Below are positions 50,965 to 60,683 of a DNA stretch of 64,000 nucleotides, in pieces. How positions within the stretch are numbered: position 1 is the first letter of the stretch; each line of letters begins with the position of its first letter. The stretch is from CALVZT01 sp964368755. GTDB taxonomy: Bacteria > Bacillota > Clostridia > Christensenellales > UBA1242. The notes beneath the pieces are model-generated. The model saw only the letters and a program-made list of their open reading frames with translations. It made no database searches and was not told the DNA's origin. The position numbers and the translations under genes are program-made. The stretch is from positions 1 through 64,000 of the forward strand of contig CAYJCR010000005.1 of the NCBI GenBank assembly GCA_964368755.1, written 5' to 3'.

Positions 50965-52059
50965 ATGAGTTTTTCTGATCAAGAAAAGGTGCTAATATGG
51001 CTCAATAGTATTGAAGGGCTTTCTTACAAAAAGAAGGAGGCTCTTTTGTCGTTGTATAAAGACATCACACTTTTGCCTACCAATATTAAGAAAGATATGT
51101 TCAAGGTTCTACAACTAATAGATATGGATGCATACAACTCGATTATTGAGAAGTTGGGAGATATTGACAAGGAGTGGAAAGTACTTGAGAAAGAGAAAGT
51201 ATCTGTACTCACTATTCTATCTGACAGGTATCCCCAAGCATTGAGAGAAGTGGATTCACCTCCAATCATTTTGTATTACAAAGGAGATATTGATCTACTT
51301 GAAGGGAACAATATCGCTGTTGTTGGTAGTCGCAAAGTCACAAGTTATGGTAGAGTTGTGACAGAGGACTTCACAAGACAACTTGTACGTAATGGATTCG
51401 TAATAGTAAGTGGTCTTGCAAGTGGAGTTGATTCTATTGCTCATAATATTACGCTAGCAGAAGGTGGCAAGACAATCGCTGTTCTTGCTGGAGGATTGTC
51501 GGATATATATCCTGCAGTCAATACACAATTAGCCAACAAAATAGTGTGTAATGGTGGACTTTTGGTGACAGAGTACTCTTATTATGAGAGTTCGGAGCCA
51601 TATCACTTTCCGTTACGCAATAGGATAATTGCTGGACTTAGCAAAGGGGTATTGATAACCGAAGCTGGAGAAAAAAGTGGCTCTATGCATACGAAGAACT
51701 ATGCTGTTGAGTATGGCAAAGAGTTGTTCTTAGTGCCTGGTAATATTACAAGTAGCAATAGTGCTGGTTGTAACAATGCAATCAAAGCCTTGCAAGGTGC
51801 AGCAGTCACTAGTCCAAGTGACATACTTGAAGCTTTTGGTGTATCTAACAGAAAGCCAGAGGCAACACTTGCCCAGTTGACTATGGAAGAGAGTATGGTG
51901 GTCGAATTGCTCAAAAATGGTGAGATGGCGTTCCAAGAGATTGCAATAAGAACGCATTTGGATACAAAAAGCCTCGTTACTTTGTTGACATCAATGCAAA
52001 TTCGTGGAATAATTAAAAAACTTGCAGGCAACAGTTATATGCTTGCTCGTATATGTTAG
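50965..52059 (+). CDS. dprA: DNA processing protein DprA
   Basis: 364 aa. Rossmann-like core with VVGSRKVTSYGRVV, SGLASGVDSIAH, LAGGLSDIYP and NRIIAGLSKGVLITEA, the DprA/Smf fold that loads RecA on incoming single-stranded DNA. The C-terminal winged-helix region (FQEIAIRTHLDTKSLVTLL) is present. The start ATG 50965 begins four bases after comM; the longer TTG frame inside comM is rejected. Coupled with comM. Confidence 0.93.
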   Translation: MSFSDQEKVLIWLNSIEGLSYKKKEALLSLYKDITLLPTNIKKDMFKVLQLIDMDAYNSIIEKLGDIDKEWKVLEKEKVSVLTILSDRYPQALREVDSPPIILYYKGDIDLLEGNNIAVVGSRKVTSYGRVVTEDFTRQLVRNGFVIVSGLASGVDSIAHNITLAEGGKTIAVLAGGLSDIYPAVNTQLANKIVCNGGLLVTEYSYYESSEPYHFPLRNRIIAGLSKGVLITEAGEKSGSMHTKNYAVEYGKELFLVPGNITSSNSAGCNNAIKALQGAAVTSPSDILEAFGVSNRKPEATLAQLTMEESMVVELLKNGEMAFQEIAIRTHLDTKSLVTLLTSMQIRGIIKKLAGNSYMLARIC

Positions 52060-52095
52060 ACAAACAAAGATTAAGTGTAATTAGAAGGAGAAACT

Positions 52096-54189
52096 ATGAA
52101 GTTAGTTATCATAGAAGGACCTGGTAAAAGAGATACTCTAAAGAAATATCTTGGCTCTGACTACGATGTTGTAGCAACCAAAGGACACATTAGAGATCTT
52201 CCACAAAGATCAATGGGTGTAGATATTACTCACAACTTTGAACCAAACTATGAGATAATGAAGGACAAAGAGAGTATTATCAAAGAACTTAAGTATAAAG
52301 CAAGCAAAGCAAATACTGTATTGCTCGCAACCGACCCTGATAGAGAGGGAGAAGCAATATCATGGCATATTCAGAATATACTAAATATTGATTCTAATGT
52401 GCCTTGTAGGATAGAGTTCAACGAGATTTCGCAGAACACAGTTCTCAAAGCTGTTGATCATCCAAGGACTATCAATATGAATCTTGTGCATGCTCAACAA
52501 GGAAGGAGAGTTCTAGACAGATTGGTTGGATACAAGATTTCTCCTATTATATGTAAGAAGATTAAGGCTAATTTGAGTGCTGGTCGTGTTCAATCGGTAG
52601 CACTTAAACTTGTTGTAGATAAAGAGAAAGAAATCAAGAACTTCAAACCTGTAGAGTACTGGTCAATAGTTGCTATGCTAGAAAAGGGCAATAGTGTCTT
52701 CAAAGCATCATTAGAACAAAAGAATGGCAAGAAGTATACTTCTGGTAGCGAGAAGGAAACAAATGAAGTATTGACTTCAATCAAAGGCAAAGACTTCGTT
52801 GTATCAAGCGTGAAGAAGACTGTTGCTAAGACTTCAGCCCCACCACCTTTTATTACCAGTACGCTTCAACAAGATGCTCTTAATAAGATTGGTATGCCTC
52901 TTAAGAAAGTTACATCAAGTGCACAACAATTGTATGAAGGTGTAGACATTAAGGGTGAAGGCAAAGTCGCTCTTATCACATATATACGTACAGACTCAAC
53001 ACGTGTTTCTCCAGAAGCACAAGCGAAGACAAAAGATTTCATTATCAAGAACTTTGGACCAGAGTATGCTCCAAAGTCTTATAACTTCTTCAAAACCAAG
53101 AAAAATGCTCAAGACGCCCATGAGGCAATCAGGCCAATATCTATGGATAGACGCCCAGAGGACCTCAAAGCATCTTTGACTCCAGATAATTATAAGTTAT
53201 ATAAGCTCATATATGAGAGATTCTTAGCAAGTCAGATGAGTGATGCTACTTATAACTCACTTGTTGCTATGGTGACTTGTGAAGGGTATGGATTCAAAGT
53301 AACTGGTAAGAGTCCTATATTTGCTGGATTCACTGCTGTATACAAGCCATATGAAGAAGAAAAGGAAGATGCTGAGAGCAAACTCCCTAATCTTTCTGAA
53401 AGTGATGTATGTAAGTTAAAAGACGTCAAGTACGAACAGAAGTTTACTAAGCCACCTACGAGATACACAGAGGCTAGCCTTGTCAAAGCAATGGAAGATA
53501 AGGGTATAGGTAGACCAGCAACATACGCTCCTACAATACTTGTTCTTGCCAATCGTAATTATACCGAAAAAGATGGAAAGTACCTCAAACCAACCGAATT
53601 GGGAACAACTGTAACAGAGTTCCTTGAGAAGTATTTTGAAGATATTATGAATATATCATTCACGGCAGAGATGGAGAGCAATCTTGATAGAGTCGAAGAT
53701 GGTCAGATGAGTTGGCAGAAAGTTGTAACAGGTTTTTATAGTGGATTTGATGAGGAGGTAAGACACGCAATGTACGGTACTAAGATGAAGGTAGCTCCAG
53801 TAGAGAGTGATGTTGTATGTGAAAAATGTGGTGCAAAGATGGTTATAAGAGAGGGTAAGTATGGTAAGTTCCTTGCTTGTCCAAATTATCCTAATTGCAA
53901 GAATATCAAGAGCCTTGATGATAAACCAAAGGTCAAAGCAGGGCCTGTTGGCAAATGCCCAGTATGTGGCAAAGATGTCTTCGAGAGAAGATCCAAAGCT
54001 GGCAAGATATTCTATGGATGCAGTGGTTATCCGGATTGTAAGTTTGCTAGTTGGGATATTCCTACTGAACGCAAATGTCCAAAGTGTGGGCAGTATTTGA
54101 CAAAGAAAGAGCTTAAGAAAGAAACACGTTATGCTTGCTCCAATAAGGACTGTGATTATAAGGTTGTGGAGCCTGTTGATGAGAAATAA
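52096..54189 (+). CDS. topA: DNA topoisomerase I
   Basis: 697 aa type IA topoisomerase relaxing negative supercoils. Toprim domain at residues 1-115 (IEGPGKRDTLKKYLG, ATDPDREGEAISWH), catalytic tyrosine in TYIRTDSTRVS near residue 296, and three C-terminal C4 zinc ribbons (CEKCGAK, CPVCGKD, CPKCGQY) in residues about 575-695. GAAGGAG precedes the ATG. Order dprA-topA-trmFO-hslV-hslU matches Bacillota. Confidence 0.97.
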   Translation: MKLVIIEGPGKRDTLKKYLGSDYDVVATKGHIRDLPQRSMGVDITHNFEPNYEIMKDKESIIKELKYKASKANTVLLATDPDREGEAISWHIQNILNIDSNVPCRIEFNEISQNTVLKAVDHPRTINMNLVHAQQGRRVLDRLVGYKISPIICKKIKANLSAGRVQSVALKLVVDKEKEIKNFKPVEYWSIVAMLEKGNSVFKASLEQKNGKKYTSGSEKETNEVLTSIKGKDFVVSSVKKTVAKTSAPPPFITSTLQQDALNKIGMPLKKVTSSAQQLYEGVDIKGEGKVALITYIRTDSTRVSPEAQAKTKDFIIKNFGPEYAPKSYNFFKTKKNAQDAHEAIRPISMDRRPEDLKASLTPDNYKLYKLIYERFLASQMSDATYNSLVAMVTCEGYGFKVTGKSPIFAGFTAVYKPYEEEKEDAESKLPNLSESDVCKLKDVKYEQKFTKPPTRYTEASLVKAMEDKGIGRPATYAPTILVLANRNYTEKDGKYLKPTELGTTVTEFLEKYFEDIMNISFTAEMESNLDRVEDGQMSWQKVVTGFYSGFDEEVRHAMYGTKMKVAPVESDVVCEKCGAKMVIREGKYGKFLACPNYPNCKNIKSLDDKPKVKAGPVGKCPVCGKDVFERRSKAGKIFYGCSGYPDCKFASWDIPTERKCPKCGQYLTKKELKKETRYACSNKDCDYKVVEPVDEK

Positions 54190-55492
54190 TAATGAAGTAA
54201 CAATCATTGGTGGTGGTCTCGCAGGTTGCGAGGCTGCTTATCAACTTGCTAAGCGTGGTGTGAAGGTCAAGCTTTTTGAGATGAAGCCGAATAAAAAAAC
54301 TCCTGCACATAAGTCGAATAACTTAGCAGAACTTGTATGTAGCAACTCTCTTAAATCAAAAGAATTGACTACTGCGTCTGGGTTACTCAAGGCTGAGTTG
54401 AAATTATTGGATAGCCTTGTACTTGATTGTGCATACCAGACCGTAGTAGATGCTGGCGGAGCGCTTGCTGTTGATAGAGACAAGTTCAGTGAATTAGTAA
54501 CAAAAAAGATACGTAGTTATGATAATATAACTATAATAAATGATGAAGTTGTGTCGGTGCCTGAGAATGAAGTCTGTATAGTGGCTTCAGGGCCATTGAC
54601 ATCGGAAGGTTTGTCGAATAACCTACAAAAGATTCTTGGTAGTGATTATTTATACTTCTATGACGCTTGCTCTCCAATTGTTGATTATGCTACAATTGAT
54701 ATGAGTAGAGCATTTGTTGCAGATAGATATGGTAAAGGCAACGGTGACTATGTCAATTGTCCAATGACAAGAGAAGAGTATCAGAACTTTTGGTCAGAAC
54801 TAGTTAGTGCCAAAAGAGTCGAATTGAAGACCTTTGAAGATATCAAAGTATTTGAAGGTTGTATGCCGGTTGAAGTGATGGCAGATCGAGGAGAGAATAC
54901 TTTGAGATTCGGTCCTCTAAAACCTGTTGGCATAACCAATCCTGATGGAACGAAGCCTTATGCTGTTGTACAGTTGCGCAAAGAAGACAACTACAATAAG
55001 TTGTACAATCTTGTTGGATTTCAGACCAATCTAACTTTTGGTGAGCAGAAGAGAGTATTCGGGCTAATACCTGCTCTCAAAGATGCTGAATATGTAAGAT
55101 ATGGTGTAATGCATCGCAATACATTTGTCAATGCACCAACAGTAATGCGGAATACTATGCAGACAAAGATAAAAGATTCATTGTTCGTGGCTGGACAATT
55201 GAGTGGAGTAGAAGGGTATCTTGAGAGTGTAGGCAGTGGTCTTATTGCAGGAATCAATGCTTACAACTATATCAACGATAAAGATATGTTTGTGCTTCCT
55301 TCCACTACAACACTTGGTTCGCTTATTAAGTATATCTGCAATGCAGAACCATCTAAGTTCCAACCTATACACGTCAACTTCGGGATAATTGATGGTCTTG
55401 ATCACAATATCCGTGATGAAAAGTTAAGAAAGCAAGCATTGGCGAATAAATCGCTTGAAGATATAACAAAACTAATTAAGGAGATAGAATAA
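54179..55492 (+). CDS. trmFO: tRNA uridine-54 methyltransferase TrmFO
   Basis: 437 aa folate/FAD-dependent enzyme methylating U54 of the T-loop. FAD site IIGGGLAGCEAAYQLAKRG, then FEMKP...HKSNNLAELVCSNS and SGLLKAEL. The ATG at 54179 overlaps the topA end by 11 bp, with GGAG eight bases upstream, so translation is coupled. Its stop overlaps the hslV start by one base. Confidence 0.95.
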   Translation: MRNNNEVTIIGGGLAGCEAAYQLAKRGVKVKLFEMKPNKKTPAHKSNNLAELVCSNSLKSKELTTASGLLKAELKLLDSLVLDCAYQTVVDAGGALAVDRDKFSELVTKKIRSYDNITIINDEVVSVPENEVCIVASGPLTSEGLSNNLQKILGSDYLYFYDACSPIVDYATIDMSRAFVADRYGKGNGDYVNCPMTREEYQNFWSELVSAKRVELKTFEDIKVFEGCMPVEVMADRGENTLRFGPLKPVGITNPDGTKPYAVVQLRKEDNYNKLYNLVGFQTNLTFGEQKRVFGLIPALKDAEYVRYGVMHRNTFVNAPTVMRNTMQTKIKDSLFVAGQLSGVEGYLESVGSGLIAGINAYNYINDKDMFVLPSTTTLGSLIKYICNAEPSKFQPIHVNFGIIDGLDHNIRDEKLRKQALANKSLEDITKLIKEIE

Positions 55493-56028
55493 TGGATGAG
55501 TTTAAGGGGACAACGATAGTAGCAGTCAAGAAGAACGGTAAGACTGCAATCGCTGGAGATGGACAGGTAACGATACAGAATAGTGTGATATTCAAGAATA
55601 ATGCAGTCAAAGTAAGAAGATTGTACAATGACAAGGTGGTTGTTGGATTTGCTGGATCTGTTGCAGATGCATTCGCACTTAGTTCTAGATTTGAGGATAT
55701 GCTCAATAAGTTCTCTGGCAATTTGATGAGAAGTGCTGTAGAGCTTGCTCAACTATGGAGACTTGATAAGGCATTGCGTAAACTTGAAGCTATGCTAATA
55801 GTTGCTGATAGCGAGAAGTTACTTATTATCTCTGGTATGGGAGATGTTATCGAGCCAGAAGAAGGGATATGTGCTATTGGTTCTGGTGGCAACTATGCAC
55901 TTGCTGCTGCCACAGCACTTGCTCGCAATACTGATATGCAAGCAAAAGATATTGCACTTAAAGCTATGGAGATAGCATCATCAATATGCGTATTCACTAA
56001 TACACACTTCACAGTTGAGGAGGTATAA
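55492..56028 (+). CDS. hslV: ATP-dependent protease subunit HslV (ClpQ)
   Basis: 178 aa peptidase of the HslVU complex. The mature N-terminus TTIVAVKK begins at residue 7 after a six-residue propeptide MDEFKG, giving an N-terminal threonine nucleophile. GDGQVTI, VRRLYNDKVVVGFAGSVADA are typical. Coupled with trmFO and followed by hslU. Confidence 0.95.
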   Translation: MDEFKGTTIVAVKKNGKTAIAGDGQVTIQNSVIFKNNAVKVRRLYNDKVVVGFAGSVADAFALSSRFEDMLNKFSGNLMRSAVELAQLWRLDKALRKLEAMLIVADSEKLLIISGMGDVIEPEEGICAIGSGGNYALAAATALARNTDMQAKDIALKAMEIASSICVFTNTHFTVEEV

Positions 56029-56032
56029 TACA

Positions 56033-57352
56033 ATGAATTTGTCACCAAAAGATATAGTATCAGAATTGGACAAATATATTATTGGTCAAGATAAGGCCAA
56101 AAGAGCAGTAGCAATAGCACTTAGGAATAGATACCGTAGAAGCAAATTGTCTAGTTCAATGAAAGAAGAAATAACTCCAAAGAACATTATCTTGAAAGGA
56201 CCAACTGGTGTTGGTAAGACAGAGATTGCTAGGAGACTTGCAAGGCTTGTCAAAGCACCTTTTGTCAAAGTTGAGGCAACTAAGTATACCGAAGTTGGTT
56301 ATGTTGGTAGAGATGTAGAGAGTATGATAAGAGACCTTGTTGAGGTCGCAGTACGTTTGGTCAAAGAAGAGAAAATCAATGAAGTGGCTGAAAAAGTTAA
56401 GCCAATCGTAGATAAAAAGCTCTTTGATGCAATATATCCACTTAAGAAAGTAACAACTGATACAACTGATATCGAGAATGAACAGTTCAGAGAAGATGTT
56501 AAGCAAAGACTTGAAGAAGGCGTGTATGATGACGAGATGATCGAGATAGAAGTCAAAGAAGCTCCTAAGGCTATCGAGATGGTTCCTGGTATGGGAGAAG
56601 GCATCAATCTTGGAGAAGTCTTCGGTGGAATATTCCCATCTAAGAAGAAAAAAAGAAAATTATCTATCAAGCAAGCTCGTGCTATTATGACTCAGGAAGA
56701 GAGTGACAAACTTATTGACTTTGATAATGTTAATAGTGAAGCAATAACAAGAGCTGAACAAGAAGGAATAATATTCATTGATGAGATAGACAAGATAGCT
56801 GGTAAGGGTGGCAACAGTAGTGGCCCAGAAGTCAGCAGAGAAGGTGTTCAGAGAGATATTCTTCCAATTGTTGAGGGTTGTACAGTAACGACCAAATACG
56901 GAGTCATCAGGACAGATTATATATTGTTTATAGCAGCAGGAGCATTCCATATATCTAAGGTAGAAGATTTGATTCCTGAACTTCAAGGTAGATTCCCTAT
57001 AAGAGTTGAACTTGATAACCTTACTGCAAAAGAGTTCTATAGAATATTGACTGAGCCAAAGAACGCACTTATATTGCAGTATAATGAATTGCTCAAAGTT
57101 GATAATATCAATCTAATATTCAAACCTGATGCTCTTAAAGAAATTGCTGCATATGCAGAGAGTGAGAATGAAACAAGCGAGAACCTTGGTGCTAGACGTC
57201 TTCATACCATTATGGAGATAATTATAGAAGACATAAGCTTCAATGCAAACGGGGCTCATCCAATGCTTGATGTCAACATTGATAAAGATTATGTAGAGAA
57301 TAGACTCACAAAGATTGTCAAAGAACATGACCTTCGCAAGTATGTATTGTAG
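56033..57352 (+). CDS. hslU: ATP-dependent protease ATPase HslU (ClpY)
   Basis: 439 aa AAA+ unfoldase partner of HslV. Walker A GPTGVGKTE near residues 57-64, Walker B IIFIDEIDKI, sensor and C-terminal helix ending LRKYVL that docks into HslV. ATG 56033 follows GAGGAGG; the TTG at 56015 inside hslV is rejected. The intermediate I-domain is about 110 residues. hslV and hslU are 4 bp apart. Confidence 0.96.
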   Translation: MNLSPKDIVSELDKYIIGQDKAKRAVAIALRNRYRRSKLSSSMKEEITPKNIILKGPTGVGKTEIARRLARLVKAPFVKVEATKYTEVGYVGRDVESMIRDLVEVAVRLVKEEKINEVAEKVKPIVDKKLFDAIYPLKKVTTDTTDIENEQFREDVKQRLEEGVYDDEMIEIEVKEAPKAIEMVPGMGEGINLGEVFGGIFPSKKKKRKLSIKQARAIMTQEESDKLIDFDNVNSEAITRAEQEGIIFIDEIDKIAGKGGNSSGPEVSREGVQRDILPIVEGCTVTTKYGVIRTDYILFIAAGAFHISKVEDLIPELQGRFPIRVELDNLTAKEFYRILTEPKNALILQYNELLKVDNINLIFKPDALKEIAAYAESENETSENLGARRLHTIMEIIIEDISFNANGAHPMLDVNIDKDYVENRLTKIVKEHDLRKYVL

Positions 57353-57361
57353 GAGCAAATA

Positions 57362-58036
57362 ATGATATTTGATAGGACACAAAAATTATTGGGACAAAAT
57401 AATTTGCAAAAATTAGCAAATAGTAATATAATCATATTTGGGATAGGTGGTGTCGGTGGTTATGTAGCCGAGATGCTAGCAAGATGTGGTGTTGGACACT
57501 TGACTCTTGTGGATTTTGACAAAGTGACCGATACTAATATCAACCGTCAGATAATTGCATTGCATTCAACCATAGGCAGATACAAAGTTGATGTAATGAA
57601 GGAGAGAATATCTGATATCAATCCTGATTGTATTGTGCAGACTGTTGCATCCAAAGTCGATGCTACCAATGTTGGACAATTATTATCCAAGGCATATGAC
57701 TATGCTATAGATGCGATAGACAGTGCAGTAGATAAGGCTGATCTGATAGAATGTGCCTCAAAGAGTGGCTTATCGATAATCTCAGCACTTGGTGCTGGCA
57801 ATAGATATAGAAGACCGGAGTTCAAAGTATGCGACATATACAAGACTACGAACGATGGATTAGCCAAGAAGATGCGCAAACTTCTTCGTGATAGGGGAGT
57901 AGAAACTCTCAAAGTTGTCTATACTGATGAGACCCCGAATAAGACCGAACAGGTTACAAGTATTGTGTACTATCCAGCCATGTGTGGTTGTTTGATTAGT
58001 AGTGAAGTTGTCAATGATTTGATAACTAAAAAATAA
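57362..58036 (+). CDS. tcdA: tRNA threonylcarbamoyladenosine dehydratase TcdA
   Basis: 224 aa ThiF/E1-like enzyme making cyclic t6A in tRNA. Nucleotide site FGIGGVGGYVAEMLARCG at residues 25-42, LVDFDKVTDTNINRQI, DAIDSAVDKADLI and SALGAGNRYRRPEFKV are diagnostic of the YgdL/CsdL group. RBS GTAGGAG lies upstream of the ATG. It follows hslU by 9 bp. Confidence 0.9.
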   Translation: MIFDRTQKLLGQNNLQKLANSNIIIFGIGGVGGYVAEMLARCGVGHLTLVDFDKVTDTNINRQIIALHSTIGRYKVDVMKERISDINPDCIVQTVASKVDATNVGQLLSKAYDYAIDAIDSAVDKADLIECASKSGLSIISALGAGNRYRRPEFKVCDIYKTTNDGLAKKMRKLLRDRGVETLKVVYTDETPNKTEQVTSIVYYPAMCGCLISSEVVNDLITKK

Positions 58037-58057
58037 TTTTTTTGTAGGAGAAAAAGA

Positions 58058-58378
58058 ATGAAAGAGATATTGCATGTCAATAATGACAATTTTGAAGAGC
58101 TTGTTAAGAAGAATAAAGGTCTCGTATTGCTAGATTTTTACGCAACATGGTGTGGGCCTTGCAAGATGCTAAGCCCAATACTTGAACAAGTCAACGAAGA
58201 GTGCTCTGATATTACTGTAGCCAAACTTGATGTTGATGAAGGACTCAAAGTAGCCAAAGAATTCGGTGTTATGAGTGTCCCAACTACAATAGTATTTGTC
58301 AATGGTGTGGAGAAGGAACGTATGGTTGGTCTTCGCCAAAAAGCACAGATTATTGAATGTGCAAAAAAATATTTATAA
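58058..58378 (+). CDS. trxA: Thioredoxin
   Basis: 106 aa. Active site WCGPC at residues 31-35 (FYATWCGPCKML), cis-Pro motif MSVPTTIVF, and VGLRQKAQIIECAKKYL helix. Redox protein for disulfide reduction in the cytosol. TAGGAG precedes the ATG. It closes the run of genes from comM and precedes the isc operon. Confidence 0.95.
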   Translation: MKEILHVNNDNFEELVKKNKGLVLLDFYATWCGPCKMLSPILEQVNEECSDITVAKLDVDEGLKVAKEFGVMSVPTTIVFVNGVEKERMVGLRQKAQIIECAKKYL

Positions 58379-58390
58379 AATGATTTGAAA

Positions 58391-58423
58391 GGGATTGACT
58401 TTGTTTCAATCCCATGTTATTAT
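58391..58423 (+). promoter_or_regulatory. iscR promoter with embedded palindrome
   Basis: TTGACT (58395-58400), 17-base spacer, TATTAT (58418-58423). A perfect inverted repeat GGGATTGA (58391-58398) / TCAATCCC (58406-58413) straddles the -35 box, the expected place for Rrf2-type autoregulation. Confidence 0.75.
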
Positions 58424-58454
58424 TTAGATATCAGACCAAAAAGGTAGGATTTGA

Positions 58455-58877
58455 ATGAAGTTTTCTGCAAAATGCCGATATGGCCTCAAAGCGATGTATG
58501 TACTAGGAGAGAATTATGGTAACTCTGTTTCACTTGGACAACTTTCAAGTGGGAGTGGAGTACCAGAAGCCTTCTTGGAGAAGATACTAAGGTCTCTCAA
58601 GAAAGGTGGTTTTGTTTCTTCTAACCGCGGCGCTAATGGTGGATATTTTCTTAGTTATCCGCCACAATATATTACAATAGGACAGATACTCAAGTGTCTA
58701 GAGAAGCATTTGTTTGAAAGTGAATGTACTGATGGCAAATGTACGAATAAGCATTGTCCCAACAAGAGTGTCTTCGGTGCAATATATGGTAGTATTAGTA
58801 CATTGCTAGACAATATGACGTTGGAACAGATAATTTCACAAAAAGGAGATAATAATGAGAAAAGTTTATGTAGATAA
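58455..58877 (+). CDS. iscR: Rrf2 family regulator IscR-like
   Basis: 140 aa. Winged helix MKFSAKCRYGLKAMYVLG with SLGQLSSGSGVPEAFLEKIL and RGANGGYFLS. Cys91, Cys96 and Cys101 (C-x4-C-x4-C) could hold a 2Fe-2S cluster, which is typical of Fe-S sensing Rrf2 proteins. It controls Fe-S biogenesis; iscS begins inside its last codons, so autoregulation would set the level of the whole operon. Confidence 0.9.
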   Translation: MKFSAKCRYGLKAMYVLGENYGNSVSLGQLSSGSGVPEAFLEKILRSLKKGGFVSSNRGANGGYFLSYPPQYITIGQILKCLEKHLFESECTDGKCTNKHCPNKSVFGAIYGSISTLLDNMTLEQIISQKGDNNEKSLCR

Positions 58878-60027
58878 TGCAGCAACTACATATGTATCAA
58901 ATGAAGTTTTGACTGAAATGTTGCCTATATTCAATACAACTTTTGGCAACCCAAGCAGCTTGCATAGTTTTGGTAGAGATGCTGTTGCAGAACTAGACAA
59001 AGCAAGAGACAAGGTAGCTAAGGCTATCAATGCTAAGCCTAGTGAGATATATTTTACGAGTGGTGGTACTGAGGCAAATAACTGGGCCATATATGGTATC
59101 GCTATGGCCAATCGTAACAAAGGCAATCATATAATAACTTCAAGTATTGAGCATCATTCTATTCTTGCTACTTGTAAGTTCTTAGAGACACAAGGATTCA
59201 GAGTAACTTATCTTCCAGTAGATGAGTATGGACTAGTAAGCATACCTGACCTTCTTCACAACCTAGATGAAGATACTATTCTTGTCTCTATAATGGGAGC
59301 CAATAACGAGATAGGAACAATACAGAATATCCACACAATCGCTAAGATTGCTCATGAGAAGAATGTGATATTCCATACCGACTGTGTACAAGCAATTGGT
59401 GCTGTTAATATAGATGTACAAGCTATGGAGATAGATGCATTGTCCCTCAGCGCACACAAATTGTATGGACCTAAGGGAATGGGTGCTCTATATGTGAAGA
59501 GTGGTATTAAGATTGACAATCTTATTCATGGTGGCAATCAAGAGAAAGGCAAACGTGGAGGTACAGTCAACGTTGTATCTGCTGTTGGTCTTGGCAAAGC
59601 TATTGAGATAGCTACAAGAGATTTGGCAGTCAACTGTAAGAAGCTTAGAAGTATGAGAGAATACTTCATAGCAGAACTTAACAAAAGATTAACCAATTTC
59701 CGTGTCAATGGACATCCTGCACAACATTTGCCAGGGCTTGTTAATGTATCCTTTGAATACATAGAAGGAGAGTCTTTGATGATGTTACTTGATCTTGCAG
59801 GTATAGCAGTATCTACAGGGTCCGCTTGTTCTTCTGGTTCATTAGAGAGATCACACGTGCTTACAGCAATAGGTTTGCCAGCTGAGATATCTCAGGGTTC
59901 AATAAGATTTTCTTTCGGCAAATCAACAACTAAGGAAGAAATTAACTATGTCCTTGACCAATTAGAGAAGAATGTTAAGAAGTTGCGTGAGATGTCACCA
60001 CTTACTAAGAAAAAAGGAGCAAAATAA
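58855..60027 (+). CDS. iscS: Cysteine desulfurase IscS/NifS-like
   Basis: 390 aa PLP-dependent enzyme taking sulfur from cysteine for Fe-S clusters. N-terminus MRKVYVDNAATTYVS, PLP lysine in SAHKLYGPKGMG (Lys near 202), catalytic Cys in STGSACSSGSLERSHVL (Cys near 325). Its ATG overlaps iscR by 23 bp with AAAGGAG inside iscR, so translation is coupled. Confidence 0.96.
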   Translation: MRKVYVDNAATTYVSNEVLTEMLPIFNTTFGNPSSLHSFGRDAVAELDKARDKVAKAINAKPSEIYFTSGGTEANNWAIYGIAMANRNKGNHIITSSIEHHSILATCKFLETQGFRVTYLPVDEYGLVSIPDLLHNLDEDTILVSIMGANNEIGTIQNIHTIAKIAHEKNVIFHTDCVQAIGAVNIDVQAMEIDALSLSAHKLYGPKGMGALYVKSGIKIDNLIHGGNQEKGKRGGTVNVVSAVGLGKAIEIATRDLAVNCKKLRSMREYFIAELNKRLTNFRVNGHPAQHLPGLVNVSFEYIEGESLMMLLDLAGIAVSTGSACSSGSLERSHVLTAIGLPAEISQGSIRFSFGKSTTKEEINYVLDQLEKNVKKLREMSPLTKKKGAK

Positions 60028-60029
60028 TT

Positions 60030-60437
60030 ATGTATACACAAAAAATAATGGAAATGTTCCAAAACCCAAAGAATGTAGGCGCAATACGTGGGGCTAGTGG
60101 TATAGGTAAGGTTGGCAATCCAGTATGTGGCGATATAATGAATGTTTATCTCAAGATCGAAGATGGTGTTATTGTGGATGCCAAATTCAAGACTTTTGGT
60201 TGCGTTGCTGCAATAGTATCTTCATCTGTTGCTTGTGAGCTTATCAAAGGTAAGACAATTGAGGAAGCAAAACAAATCACCAACAAACAGGTTCTTGATA
60301 TGGTAGGGCCATTGCCAGCTAATAAGATACACTGTTCGATCCTTGCTGAAGAAGCAATCGGTGAAGCTATCAAAGATTATTATAAGAGACTTGATAGAGA
60401 GAAGAAACGTCTTGAGAAGGCAAAGGCATCTAAGTAA
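60030..60437 (+). CDS. iscU: Fe-S cluster scaffold IscU/NifU-like
   Basis: 135 aa. The cluster ligands Cys33 (NPVCGD), Cys58 (TFGCVA) and Cys102 (HCSILAEEA) follow the NifU_N pattern. The C-terminus has a 20-residue charged helix. It starts 2 bp after iscS, so the set iscR-iscS-iscU forms one operon, without hscA or ferredoxin here. Confidence 0.95.
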   Translation: MYTQKIMEMFQNPKNVGAIRGASGIGKVGNPVCGDIMNVYLKIEDGVIVDAKFKTFGCVAAIVSSSVACELIKGKTIEEAKQITNKQVLDMVGPLPANKIHCSILAEEAIGEAIKDYYKRLDREKKRLEKAKASK

Positions 60438-60493
60438 TAACGAAATATTAGCATAACTGTTATGGCTTTTGAGTCCAGCTAGTTTTATAATAT

Positions 60494-60530
60494 AAGAACA
60501 CTCTACAAACACGTAAAGTGTTCTTTTTTT
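60494..60530 (+). terminator. Terminator of the isc operon
   Basis: AAGAACACT / AGTGTTCTT with a 14-base loop and T-run. Confidence 0.85.
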
Positions 60531-60577
60531 GTTAATATCAAAAATAAATAATCGGTAGTCAATACTTTTGGACAATT

Positions 60578-60593
60578 GTTATAATATTATAAC
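60578..60593. promoter_or_regulatory. 16-bp perfect palindrome upstream of the YtxH-like gene
   Basis: GTTATAATATTATAAC, containing TATAAT in both directions. It may include a -10 box or be an operator; a TTGGAC lies 8 bp upstream (60569-60574), too close for a standard promoter. Confidence 0.4.
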
Positions 60594-60683
60594 TATAGTA
60601 TTAATTATTTGCCCATTGTTATTATTTGCCATAATAATCTTTGCGATATTGTCACAAGATAATACCGTAAAGGAGGTAAACAA

